Source: Lachnospiraceae bacterium
GTDB lineage: Bacteria > Bacillota > Clostridia > Lachnospirales > Lachnospiraceae
DNA length: 46,634 nt
Reading direction: 5' to 3'
Assembly (NCBI GenBank): GCA_022787145.1
Contig: JALFVM010000165.1
Location: 1 to 46,634 of the forward strand
Positions within the stretch are counted from its first letter, which is position 1; every line of letters begins with the position of its first letter. Made by a program: the position numbers and the translations under genes. Under the pieces are notes generated by a model. That model searched no databases and was not told where the DNA came from. It saw nothing but the letters and a program-made list of their open reading frames with translations. Shown one piece after another: positions 1-7,560 of the stretch.

Positions 1-238
1 CAAGAACAGTCGTCACCACCGCACTGCAGCAGGATACCAGAAAGCTGTTGCCTACGGCTCTTAAAAATCCTCTGGAAGTCAGTACACTTCGATAATTATC
101 TATCGTGAATTCTCCGGTTCCATCCAGCACAAATGACTTCATGAGAAGGCGAGCCACCGGAATGGCCAGAAACACAAGAAAAATAACCGTCAGCAACGCA
201 AAAATCAGTTTGATTTCCTTATTTTTATTCCGTCTCAT
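1..238 (-). CDS. ABC transporter inner-membrane permease, partial (N-terminal part only)
   Basis: Reading leftward from ATG at 236-238 the frame stays open to the window edge, giving about 79 residues. The start is basic (MRRNKNKE), followed by a strong hydrophobic segment (about residues 9-30) ending in [11 protein letters not shown], then a short soluble stretch and the beginning of a second membrane segment. This is the usual beginning of a binding-protein-dependent importer permease; the spacing recalls phosphonate/2-aminoethylphosphonate or iron-type permeases, but the substrate cannot be read from this piece. An AGGAGG ribosome site lies 6-7 bases upstream, and the ATG overlaps the stop of the preceding ORF as ATGA, so translation is probably coupled. 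The rest of the gene is outside the window. Confidence 0.75.
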   Translation of the reverse strand, partial: MRRNKNKEIKLIFALLTVIFLVFLAIPVARLLMKSFVLDGTGEFTIDNYRSVLTSRGFLRAVGNSFLVSCCSAVVTTVL

Positions 239-435
239 AAATGCCTCCTAAGAAACCTGGATTCCGGGCTGCTGTCCACATCTGTAATGCCAAGGATCAG
301 ATTCAGCAACGTCGTTTTTCCGCATCCGGACGGTCCCAAAATAGAAACAATCTCGCCATCTTCAATCTCCAGATTAATATCCTTCAAAATAGTCACATTG
401 TCGTAGGATTTCTTTACATTTTTTAATTCTAACAT
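235..435 (-). pseudogene. Truncated ABC transporter ATP-binding protein (66 aa remnant)
   Basis: The first 50 or so residues are a normal ABC ATPase start: [13 protein letters not shown], the A-loop region, and a perfect Walker A (GPSGCGKTT, about residues 34-42). After GITDVDS the frame passes directly into an unrelated tail ([10 protein letters not shown]) and stops. The Q-loop, the signature motif, Walker B and the H-loop are all missing; the family is normally 230-370 residues. The stop overlaps the permease start as ATGA. The simplest reading is an internal deletion that joined the ATPase 5' end to the 3' end of another transporter gene, perhaps in frame because the coupled stop is kept. 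The importer cannot be powered by this product. An assembly error is possible. Confidence 0.8.
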
Positions 436-493
436 GATCTCTTCCTTTCACTTTTCAAACCAGGTTGCATACCTGTTCTCACCAGGCAACGCC

Positions 494-522
494 ATTGTAG
501 CAATGCGATTTTTGAAAAACAA
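494..522 (-). promoter_or_regulatory. Sigma-A-type promoter for the ABC transporter genes
   Basis: On the minus strand TTGTTT (517-522) is separated by 17 bases from TACAAT (494-499). It lies about 60 bases before the ATPase-remnant start codon at 435. The leader between the two can form a GTTGC/GCAAC hairpin. Confidence 0.5.
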
Positions 523-571
523 TCAAAAAAAATCAAACTTTTGTAAAGGGAATTTAAAATAATGCCACAAA

Positions 572-614
572 AAAAGGAGAAATTTTTGTAGAATTTCTAC
601 AAAAATCGCTCCTT
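572..614 (-). terminator. Terminator downstream of the RpiR-type regulator
   Basis: A long inverted repeat (AGGAG at 575-579 with CTCCT at 609-613, and ATTTTTGTAGAA with TTCTACAAAAAT inside) follows the regulator stop and leads into a T-run on the minus strand. The inner part also contains the TGTAG-N5-CTACA dyad listed separately. Confidence 0.65.
587..601. promoter_or_regulatory. Candidate RpiR-type operator dyad, transporter side
   Basis: TGTAG-N5-CTACA, embedded in the terminator stem between the regulator gene and the transporter promoter. The same 15-bp dyad, differing only in the 5-bp spacer, occurs at 1515-1529 in the leader of the regulator gene. Position and repetition suggest a binding site of the neighbouring regulator; this is inference. 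Confidence 0.45.
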
Positions 615-627
615 CTTTTCTCATTTA

Positions 628-1503
628 CTAGTCTGTCTGATACGCTTTATGTCTAATCAGTTCACTATTCCTGTCCAACGCCCGGATAAACCGGTCATAA
701 TCGCTGACGATCACACCGAGATAAATCATATCCACAATGGCCAGCTGCGCCGTTCTGGGAAAAATTGCTTTTCCATATAAAAACTGCTCCTGGGTAGAGC
801 AAATGACGTAATCCGCATAACGGCTGATCAGGGAATCCTGAAAATTGGTAATGGCTATTGTAAGTGCTCCCTGCTTTTTTGCCATCTTCAGTGCATCTAC
901 CGTATCTATGGAATACCCGGAATAGGAAATTCCTATAGCCACATCTCTCTCCCTCAGGTTTCCCGCACAGATACACTGCATATACGGATCCTCGTAGTAA
1001 CGGCACTTCATGCCCAGATACGTCAGCTTCGTACACAGGTCGCTGCATACCGAGCCTGAGTTTTCCACCCCATAAATCTCAATATATTCTGCGTTCACAA
1101 TCGCCCTTACCACGTTCTCAAATGTATCCACAGAAATAGATTTCAGATTTTCTTCCATCATTCGAATCACAGTAGCCGTGATCCTTGCAGGAATGTTTCT
1201 CAGCTCATCCTTTCCCGTAACCTCATAGCCATACATAACATTTACCGTTCCTGCCTCATCCTGCTTACCGTGCTCGCAGATCAGACGGAATTTGAACGCC
1301 CGGTATCCATCAAACCCAAGTGCATTGACAAAACGAACTACTGTAGGCTGACTGACGCCACTTCTTCTGGCAAACTCCGATAAAGACATCGTCATCACCT
1401 CATCCATATGCTCCAGCACATAATCTGCAGCCTTCTTCTCTGAAGTCCGAAGCGATGCATATTTTGTCTCTATCAAAAAAGCAATCGTATCTTCCTTTCG
1501 CAT
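628..1503 (-). CDS. RpiR/MurR family transcriptional regulator with SIS domain
   Basis: This is a 291-residue protein, the normal length for the family. Residues about 1-77 form the RpiR helix-turn-helix domain, with a recognisable recognition helix around SEFARRSGVSQPTVVRFVNA. Residues about 125-265 form a SIS (sugar-isomerase-like) domain that in this family binds a phosphosugar effector; the segment GISYSGYSIDTVDAL is the typical phosphosugar-binding loop. The ATG start has a GGGAGGGA ribosome site. A palindrome lies between promoter and start codon, and a second copy precedes the adjacent transporter genes, so autoregulation plus control of the transporter is likely. The effector is unknown; amino-sugar or sugar-acid phosphates are common in the family. 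Confidence 0.85.
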   Translation of the reverse strand: MRKEDTIAFLIETKYASLRTSEKKAADYVLEHMDEVMTMSLSEFARRSGVSQPTVVRFVNALGFDGYRAFKFRLICEHGKQDEAGTVNVMYGYEVTGKDELRNIPARITATVIRMMEENLKSISVDTFENVVRAIVNAEYIEIYGVENSGSVCSDLCTKLTYLGMKCRYYEDPYMQCICAGNLRERDVAIGISYSGYSIDTVDALKMAKKQGALTIAITNFQDSLISRYADYVICSTQEQFLYGKAIFPRTAQLAIVDMIYLGVIVSDYDRFIRALDRNSELIRHKAYQTD

Positions 1504-1514
1504 CTTTCCCTCCC

Positions 1515-1529
1515 TGTAGAAATACTACA
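1515..1529. promoter_or_regulatory. Candidate RpiR-type operator dyad, regulator side
   Basis: TGTAG-AAATA-CTACA, immediately upstream of the regulator's ribosome site and downstream of its predicted transcription start. Binding here would block elongation or initiation, consistent with autorepression. Confidence 0.45.
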
Positions 1530-1576
1530 AATTCAGAAATATTTTTCCTGCTGTTTCTGAAACTTTCTCTTGCTTT

Positions 1577-1604
1577 ATTCTACAATAGCAAACGCTATGC
1601 GCAA
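1577..1604 (-). promoter_or_regulatory. Promoter of the RpiR-type regulator
   Basis: TTGCGC (1599-1604), 16-base spacer and TAGAAT (1577-1582) on the minus strand, with a TG one base before the -10 (extended -10). It lies about 75 bases before the start codon. Confidence 0.5.
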
Positions 1605-1658
1605 TGTTAAATGTTTGTAAAAACCCCAAAAATCAGGCCAACTTCCTTTACAGTTTTC

Positions 1659-1676
1659 TGGGAGAAGCACGAAATC
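1659..1676 (+). repeat. Left copy of 18-bp direct repeat bracketing the McrB/LlaJI islet
   Basis: TGGGAGAAGCACGAAATC matches 5652-5669 at 17 of 18 positions in the same orientation. It starts just past the stop codon of the endonuclease gene. The two copies mark the two ends of the restriction islet. Confidence 0.7.
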
Positions 1677-1678
1677 AC

Positions 1679-3142
1679 CTACAATTCAAGGATACCTATA
1701 TCCATTTTTCTGCCAGACAAATAGTACTCATACGCCATCTCTGCCGGAAGAAAACGCACCTGAATGTTTTGCAATCCGAGTTCATGGAACATACGCATGG
1801 ACACTTCCCCCCGGACTTCTACCGCCGGATTTTCCGTCGGCATAAGGAAACAGTTCTTCACGGATGCAAATTCATGTTCCTCAATAAATTTCTGATATGC
1901 CAACTGATACAAATACTGCTTTGTTATGGATTCGATTCCGGGCTGCCCTTTTGGCGAAACACCAAATTCAAGCTGGGCATTGTAGTATTTTGCATCAAAA
2001 ATAATAAACTGATATTCGTGACCTGTCTTCGCAATGGTGATCAGATCAGGAATAAGCGTGTTTTTCGCAGTCTTACCAGAGGCTGTCCATAGAGGTTTTT
2101 CTATCAGATCAATCAGTTTCTGTTTGCGGTCATATTCCGGCTTTAACGGGACAGGCAGTGGAATCGCTCCAAGTAGGACATCTAATTGATTGTCCATGAT
2201 GTCCGCACAAACTTTTTCCCAGACAAGATGAAAGCTGTTTGTTCCAAATAGAGAAAAACAATCCGTATCGTACAAATGACCGCTATGTGCAAGATAAGCA
2301 TGCATTGTTTTCAAGACCATTTGTTTTCTGGTATTGAATTGTGAATTTAGCTCTTTCTCGATTCGGTATAGAATATCATCCTTTTCTCCAAAATCATCCA
2401 AATCCTCATCTGTCAGATCAACCGCTGTGAGTTCAAATAAATCCAAAAGTTCAGCATCCCGCAATTCTTTTGATGCCCGTGTCAAAATACACTCATGAAG
2501 ACGCTTAAAGTAATCGCAATCATCCATGACACGTTTTTTTGTTTGAAACTCCACATAATATGGCCGATTGCCAGAAATCATAGTAAATGTTTCATTGATC
2601 GTTTTATCCCACAAAATTTCGCCGGAGCCATTGCTTTCCATGATAGACTCCGTATTGCTGTAGATACCATTTTCATAATAGTCCTGCATCAGAAAAAGAA
2701 GAACCTCCAGTAAATGAAACGAATGGCTCTCACTGCTGTCATTGGACATTCTGACCATCTGTTCGCTAGTATGATACTTTTGCAGTACCTTGAGCACCTG
2801 CTGCAATTCCTTCCCGGGAGCTGTTGCATGCATCAGATACTTCGGATAACACTTCAGCACACATCCTGCAACAACAATCACTCCGATAAAAGTAAATACA
2901 TACAAATACGTATTTTCGCCTGCCTCGATGTCAGCTACCTCGACATCCTCATCCAGGAGAACGGACATATCCCGCTGTATTTGCGATGCTCTTACCGCTT
3001 TCAGCACACCAAACTCCTTCAATTTTCGAATCAAAGGGATTGCCCTGTCCTCCGTGCAATTCAATATCCTGCATAGTTCTTTTTTCGTGTATCTTTTCTG
3101 TTCTCTCACGAATTCTGAAATCATAGATGAAGGCCTCCTCAT
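1679..3142 (-). CDS. LlaJI-family restriction endonuclease subunit (McrC-like partner)
   Basis: This 487-residue protein resembles the LlaJI-type endonuclease that works with a McrB-like motor. The N-terminal ~70 residues look like a winged-helix segment (TKKELCRILNCTEDRAIPLIRK). The C-terminal third carries a PD-(D/E)xK nuclease core: IPDL with Asp366, then FIIFDAKYY with Asp383 and Lys385. The start codon overlaps the stop of the upstream AAA+ gene by four bases, so the two proteins are made together. In Lactococcus LlaJI the pair is accompanied by two cytosine methyltransferases; none is present here. No terminator is visible before rpiR. Whether it cuts a fixed site or modified DNA cannot be told from sequence alone. 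Confidence 0.8.
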   Translation of the reverse strand: MRRPSSMISEFVREQKRYTKKELCRILNCTEDRAIPLIRKLKEFGVLKAVRASQIQRDMSVLLDEDVEVADIEAGENTYLYVFTFIGVIVVAGCVLKCYPKYLMHATAPGKELQQVLKVLQKYHTSEQMVRMSNDSSESHSFHLLEVLLFLMQDYYENGIYSNTESIMESNGSGEILWDKTINETFTMISGNRPYYVEFQTKKRVMDDCDYFKRLHECILTRASKELRDAELLDLFELTAVDLTDEDLDDFGEKDDILYRIEKELNSQFNTRKQMVLKTMHAYLAHSGHLYDTDCFSLFGTNSFHLVWEKVCADIMDNQLDVLLGAIPLPVPLKPEYDRKQKLIDLIEKPLWTASGKTAKNTLIPDLITIAKTGHEYQFIIFDAKYYNAQLEFGVSPKGQPGIESITKQYLYQLAYQKFIEEHEFASVKNCFLMPTENPAVEVRGEVSMRMFHELGLQNIQVRFLPAEMAYEYYLSGRKMDIGILEL

Positions 3143-5451
3143 TCTGTTTTTCCAGATTGAGTCTGAACTTCTTCCGGTTCCGTCTCCACCTGAATATCAT
3201 GGTGAAAAATCCCAATTCCTTTTGCCTCAAATTCCCTGCAGATTTCAGAAAATCTGCTGCTGTTCTGGAAACAGCCCTCAAACAGCTTCGAGCGTTTTTG
3301 CCTGGCTGCATCTTCAAAAAGATACATAATCACTTTATTCTTGAAAGTACGGATAAATCTGTCTCGATCAATCTCATCTCCTTCGTCCGGAACAACGATG
3401 TTTTTTGAGATAAAGTATGGTCCCAACTGCTTGTCTTCGTTGATTTTTTCTTTCGCAAGAAAATGGTTGATTGCCTTTCGCAGCTTATTCCACTCGACCT
3501 TCTGTGATTGATTCTCTGCGAGATAAACATATTTCCCACGTATCTTTTCATCGTTGTCATCAATTCCGAGATATGTAAAATCCCATCTGCGTTTGAATGC
3601 GGTATCCATAGGAAATACTCCCTGGTCAGCACTGTTCATCGTTGCCCAGAGAAACATATGATCAGGAATGCGAAGTTTCGAGTAATCGTCCGGTGTTCCT
3701 CCCAGTTCCTCACACAGATATTTTTTCATATCCTCGGATGCCTGGATTGGATACTCGCTGATATTCTCCTCATTACGGTCAAGTAATTGAAATATATCGC
3801 CAAAAACGGCCGCCGCGTTTGCACGGTTCATTTCCTCAATTATAAGAAGAAATGGTTTTATGTTCTCGTTACGGCTGTTTTTGAGAGCTTTGACATAGAC
3901 TCGCATAAACGGTCCCGGAACGTACGCATAGGTAATTATCTCATTTCCATTGGAATCCTTGCAGGGAACTGGCTTATACGTTCCTACAAAATTGGCATAG
4001 GAATAGTCCGGATGAAAGGTCACTCGTTCATAATCGTTTTCATTCTCCTCGCCAAGCAATTCCTTTGCCTCACGATTCAGAGTAAAACTTTTTCCTGTTC
4101 CAGGTGCTCCGAAAATAATTCTGTTCCTTTCAAAGGAGGATTGATAACCCGTATGAAAACAAACCGCTTTTTCTTTCGGAACATCCTCTTTCTGTATTTC
4201 TTCTTCAGCAATGACAAGATGATTTCCAAAATCTTCCCCATAATAATATCTCTCATACAAAAACAGAAGATTTTCCTTATTCTTCAATTGATAGCAGGAT
4301 GTTAGCTTACCCTCTGATTTTTCCGGCATTTTCGCATCTGATTCAAATACAAACTTCCAGGAAGCTGTCCTCTGATGAGGCATTTTTTCATCACCATGAT
4401 CGCCATTAAAATAATAGGCACCAACATTATCCGCCAAAGCGATCAGACGTTCTCCGTCCATAACCACAAAAACAGTATTGCTCTCACATTTGTAATAAAG
4501 AACGATTTCACCAGCTTTTCTCGACGCCAGTCTTTCATCCGATTGATAATACTGTTCTTTTAATTGATTCTGTATCGCTTTTCGTTCAATACTGTCTCCC
4601 TTTGTATATTCCGTAAGATTTCCAAGCTTCGCCCATCCCATAGCAATAACACCACGTTTTGCCCATTGTGCGGCATAATTCTTTACTCCATCCGACGTTC
4701 CAATCCTGACAAACTGACGCGGGCCGCCAAACCTCTCATAAAAAGCCTCAAAAAATTGTCCGTAATACCAGTTGAGATGCTTCTGAACCATCGCAATCTG
4801 ACCGCTTCGTGCATAGTATTTGTCACTTGGACGAATTTTCAATGCACGCAATACATGTATTTGCCAGTCTGTAGAGTGAAAACTGCTTAGTCTGTCGCAA
4901 AAGAGAACACTGAAATATTTATGAATCCAACTCCAATTGCAATATTGTTCTCCAATTTCTGCTACCAGATGATCATGGAGTGTTTCATATGCCTCAAGCG
5001 AATCCAGAACGGTGTTTTCAATGATGTGTGCACCCTTTACCAATGCATCGCGGATACTTTTTCCAAGATACAACGCCTCGCTCTCTGACAATTCCTGTGG
5101 CTTTTGAGGGCTGCCCGTCATCCATACACCATTTTCTTTTTTCTGAAACAGACCAAATTTATATGCCGATCCTCCCGATATACTTCCAAAATAATCTTTA
5201 CATTCTTTATTCATCTCCAGCCAACAACAGAGCGCATTCGTATTGTCACCAGTTGTATAAAACATGAATGATAACAAAGAATCGTCATCGAGTGCAGCTA
5301 ACTCACTCGGACCGTACTGACTCTTGAATTCCTCTCTCATCTGCTCTATTTGGTCTGAACGCACATTGAGTTCAAGGTTATTTTCTAACACATACGCTTT
5401 TAGAAATTTGGCTGCGTTTACATATTCGTTATTCATATGCGTGATATTCAA
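3139..5451 (-). CDS. McrB-like AAA+ GTPase/ATPase motor of a restriction system
   Basis: This 770-residue protein has a C-terminal AAA+ domain of the McrB/dynein-related type: Walker A GAPGTGKS (448-455), a Walker-B-like LLIIEEMNRAN (about 535-545) and TMNSADQGV (near 604-612), matching the MNxxD motif that gives McrB its GTP preference. Residues about 245-370 (IGTSDGVKNYAAQWAKRG, MGWAKLGNL, GEIVLYYKC) resemble a PUA/EVE-type domain, a fold that can bind modified bases; this is a tentative match. The first 240 residues are unassigned. The start is TTG at 5449-5451, chosen because GGAGG lies 6 bases upstream; an ATG five codons later is much further from it. It is the first gene of a two-gene operon with the nuclease. 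Confidence 0.82.
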   Translation of the reverse strand: MNITHMNNEYVNAAKFLKAYVLENNLELNVRSDQIEQMREEFKSQYGPSELAALDDDSLLSFMFYTTGDNTNALCCWLEMNKECKDYFGSISGGSAYKFGLFQKKENGVWMTGSPQKPQELSESEALYLGKSIRDALVKGAHIIENTVLDSLEAYETLHDHLVAEIGEQYCNWSWIHKYFSVLFCDRLSSFHSTDWQIHVLRALKIRPSDKYYARSGQIAMVQKHLNWYYGQFFEAFYERFGGPRQFVRIGTSDGVKNYAAQWAKRGVIAMGWAKLGNLTEYTKGDSIERKAIQNQLKEQYYQSDERLASRKAGEIVLYYKCESNTVFVVMDGERLIALADNVGAYYFNGDHGDEKMPHQRTASWKFVFESDAKMPEKSEGKLTSCYQLKNKENLLFLYERYYYGEDFGNHLVIAEEEIQKEDVPKEKAVCFHTGYQSSFERNRIIFGAPGTGKSFTLNREAKELLGEENENDYERVTFHPDYSYANFVGTYKPVPCKDSNGNEIITYAYVPGPFMRVYVKALKNSRNENIKPFLLIIEEMNRANAAAVFGDIFQLLDRNEENISEYPIQASEDMKKYLCEELGGTPDDYSKLRIPDHMFLWATMNSADQGVFPMDTAFKRRWDFTYLGIDDNDEKIRGKYVYLAENQSQKVEWNKLRKAINHFLAKEKINEDKQLGPYFISKNIVVPDEGDEIDRDRFIRTFKNKVIMYLFEDAARQKRSKLFEGCFQNSSRFSEICREFEAKGIGIFHHDIQVETEPEEVQTQSGKTE

Positions 5452-5470
5452 AAAAATCCTCCTTTACTGC

Positions 5471-5505
5471 GATATGCCCCCTGTCTACCTGACAGGGGGC
5501 ATATC
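5471..5505 (-). promoter_or_regulatory. Perfect 15-bp hairpin in the mcrB-like gene leader
   Basis: GATATGCCCCCTGTC (5471-5485) is perfectly complementary to 5491-5505 with a 5-base loop. On the minus strand it sits 9 bases upstream of the AAAGGAGG ribosome site and is not followed by a U-run, so it is not a normal terminator for either strand. It may stabilise or restrain the restriction transcript, or be a protein-binding site. Confidence 0.6.
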
Positions 5506-5651
5506 ACTTTATAAAATATCCTATTTGTATCTTATCATTTTATTCAAAATTGTGCAATCTGATTCCAACTTCTTATTGGACAATACCAACATTATTTTTT
5601 TCTGCAATAATAAAAAAATAATCCAATTTAGAAAATACATCGTATCCAGTA

Positions 5652-5669
5652 TGGGAAAAGCACGAAATC
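5652..5669 (+). repeat. Right copy of 18-bp direct repeat bracketing the restriction islet
   Basis: This matches 1659-1676 at 17 of 18 bases. It lies between the islet and sigK, and its CAC supplies the -35 part of the predicted sigK promoter. An insertion that duplicated, or recombined between, this sequence would have kept the sigK promoter intact. Confidence 0.7.
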
Positions 5670-5689
5670 CCTTCCCTCCTCATAAACTA
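5662..5689 (+). promoter_or_regulatory. Mother-cell sigma (sigma-E/sigma-K type) promoter of sigK
   Basis: AC (5662-5663), 17 bases, then CATA-AAC-TA (5681-5689). This fits the sigma-K consensus known from Bacillus (AC, 16-17 bases, CATANNNTA), and the -10 also suits sigma-E. The predicted start point, near 5697, leaves a leader of about 20 bases carrying the GAGGTG ribosome site. Confidence 0.55.
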
Positions 5690-5715
5690 TATAGAAACTC
5701 ATTGAGGTGCATTCT

Positions 5716-6345
5716 GTGAAAACATTCCAAAAGCCCCTCACCGCCCAGGAGGAAAAAGAATATCTCGACCGCTTTCAGGCAGGCGACCAAAACGCCAGAG
5801 ATATTCTGATTGAGCGCAACATGCGGCTTGTCGCCCATGTAGTCAAAAAATATCAGGGACTGGATGAAGACCTGGATGATTTGATTTCTGTCGGAACCAT
5901 CGGTCTGATCAAAGCAGTATCCACCTTTGATACCTCAAAGTCGGTACGGCTGTCCACTTATGCGGCACGCTGTATTGATAATGAACTGCTCATGCTCCTG
6001 CGGCAGCGCAAGAAAAAATCGCGGGAAGTATCGCTTTATGACCCAATCGGTACCGACAAAGAAGGCAATGAGATCAGCCTTCTTGACATTATAGAAACGA
6101 TTCCGTTTGATGTGGTGGAACACTACACCACTAATGAAGATATTGTGCTGCTGTCTCGTTTTTTAAACAACAGCCTTACGGATAAAGAATACGAAGTGAT
6201 TAAGCTTCGCTATGGATTGTTTGGGGAGGAAGAACTCACCCAGCGAGAAATAGCAAAGCGGCTGAATATCAGCCGCTCCTACGTTTCAAGAATTGAAAAA
6301 AATGCAATTTTAAAATTACGCCAATGCTTCCTGGCGGCGAAGTAA
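5716..6345 (+). CDS. sigK: RNA polymerase sporulation sigma factor sigma-K
   Basis: This sigma-70 family protein of 209 residues directs late mother-cell transcription during sporulation. Region 2 contains NMRLVAHVVKKY and DLISVGTIGLIKAV, then the -10-binding helix STYAARCIDNELLMLLR; the SigK-typical DPIGTDKEGNEISLLDII follows. Region 4 ends in TQREIAKRLNISRSYVSRIE. GTG at 5716 is chosen because GAGGTG sits 6 bases before it; a GTG at 5707 lies inside that ribosome site. The N-terminus begins right at the region equivalent to mature Bacillus sigma-K, so there is no 20-residue pro-sequence, and the gene is uninterrupted (no skin element). Its 3' end overlaps the convergent U32 gene by 30 bases. 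Confidence 0.92.
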   Translation: MKTFQKPLTAQEEKEYLDRFQAGDQNARDILIERNMRLVAHVVKKYQGLDEDLDDLISVGTIGLIKAVSTFDTSKSVRLSTYAARCIDNELLMLLRQRKKKSREVSLYDPIGTDKEGNEISLLDIIETIPFDVVEHYTTNEDIVLLSRFLNNSLTDKEYEVIKLRYGLFGEEELTQREIAKRLNISRSYVSRIEKNAILKLRQCFLAAK

Positions 6346-7548
6346 ATCATACTGGCACAGCTCGATACCCAGATCCACATAAAGCCGCTGCTGTGGATGG
6401 GGGGCACTCTCAACTGAATTTCCATCTTCATCCAAAATCCTCTGAACTGTCACTTCCACATTTTCACCATTTGGCTTCATAACCTCAATCGTCTCACCGA
6501 CCGAGAACTTGTTTCGCTGTGTGATACGTCCCAGCCCTTCCTCTGTCACTTCCTCAATGTAACCGAGATACGTATATTCCTTCACATACGTATTGCTGTC
6601 ATAAATCTGCGTATTCTCATCTGGTTTTCCATAGAAAAAGCCGGTGGTAAACTGGCGGTAGGTACAGTTGGAAATCTGTTCCTGATACCACTCCATATTA
6701 GCACGATATTTTTCGGGACTTTCCAGATAGTCATCAATCGCCTTGCGGTAGGTTCTCGCCACCGTTGCGACATAAAGAGCTGTCTTCATACGACCCTCAA
6801 TTTTCAGACTGTCGATGCCGCTCTCCATGATGTCATCGATATGTTCAATCATACATAGATCCTTGGAATTAAAAATGTACGTACCGCGCTCATTTTCATA
6901 AACCGGCAGATACTCTCCCGGACGTTTTTCCTCCACAACCGCATATTTCCAGCGGCATGGATGTGTGCAGGCTCCCTGGTTGGCATCTCTTCCTGTAAAA
7001 TAATTACTCAGAAGGCATCTTCCGGAATAAGAAATACACATCGCACCGTGAATAAACGTCTCAATCTCCAGATCATCCGGAATATTAGCCCTGATTTCTT
7101 TGATTTCTTTCAGAGAAAGCTCTCTGGCGGAAACTACACGCTTCGCGCCCTGGTGATACCAGAACTGATACGTCCCGTAATTGGTATTGTTGGCCTGTGT
7201 GCTGACATGACGCTCAATCTCCGGACAAACTTCTTTCGCAATCATAAAAACTCCGGGATCAGAAATAATCAGTGCATCCGGCTTGATTTCTTTTAATTCC
7301 CGGAAATACTCACGAACGCCTTCCAAATCTTCGTTGTGCGCCAGAATATTGGCGGTTACATATACTTTTACTCCATGTTCATGTGCAAAGGCAATTCCCT
7401 CTTTCATGTCCTCCATCGAGAAATTTTTTGCCTTGGCACGAAGTCCAAATGCCTCACCTCCGATATATACGGCATCTGCCCCGAAAATCACAGCAATCTT
7501 CAGTACCTCAAGACTGCTGGCAGGCACTAATAATTCCGGTTTTCTCAT
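6316..7548 (-). CDS. trhP: U32 peptidase-family protein, probable tRNA U34 hydroxylase TrhP
   Basis: This 410-residue protein carries the U32 family signature (ETFIHGAMCISYSGRCLLS) and the downstream cysteines CTHPC that help hold an iron-sulfur cluster in this family. Members next to trmR (yrrN/yrrO in Bacillus subtilis) carry out prephenate-dependent hydroxylation of wobble uridine to ho5U34. The adjacent upstream gene is the matching ho5U methyltransferase, which supports this role over a collagenase annotation. It is the last gene of the rnj-ylbF-mltG-trmR-trhP run, 12 bases after trmR. Bacillus has two tandem U32 genes; only one is present here. The 3' end overlaps sigK. Confidence 0.85.
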   Translation of the reverse strand: MRKPELLVPASSLEVLKIAVIFGADAVYIGGEAFGLRAKAKNFSMEDMKEGIAFAHEHGVKVYVTANILAHNEDLEGVREYFRELKEIKPDALIISDPGVFMIAKEVCPEIERHVSTQANNTNYGTYQFWYHQGAKRVVSARELSLKEIKEIRANIPDDLEIETFIHGAMCISYSGRCLLSNYFTGRDANQGACTHPCRWKYAVVEEKRPGEYLPVYENERGTYIFNSKDLCMIEHIDDIMESGIDSLKIEGRMKTALYVATVARTYRKAIDDYLESPEKYRANMEWYQEQISNCTYRQFTTGFFYGKPDENTQIYDSNTYVKEYTYLGYIEEVTEEGLGRITQRNKFSVGETIEVMKPNGENVEVTVQRILDEDGNSVESAPHPQQRLYVDLGIELCQYDLLRRQEALA

Positions 7549-7560
7549 AATATTCCTCCA

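Noticed and set aside
1659-1700. Left direct-repeat copy as a second sporulation promoter
   Set aside because: No CATA-type -10 lies 16-17 bases behind its CAC, unlike the right copy.
1604-2092. Plus-strand ORF of 162 codons opposite the LlaJI-type gene
   Set aside because: It is antisense to a well-supported coding region, with no ribosome site or recognisable protein.
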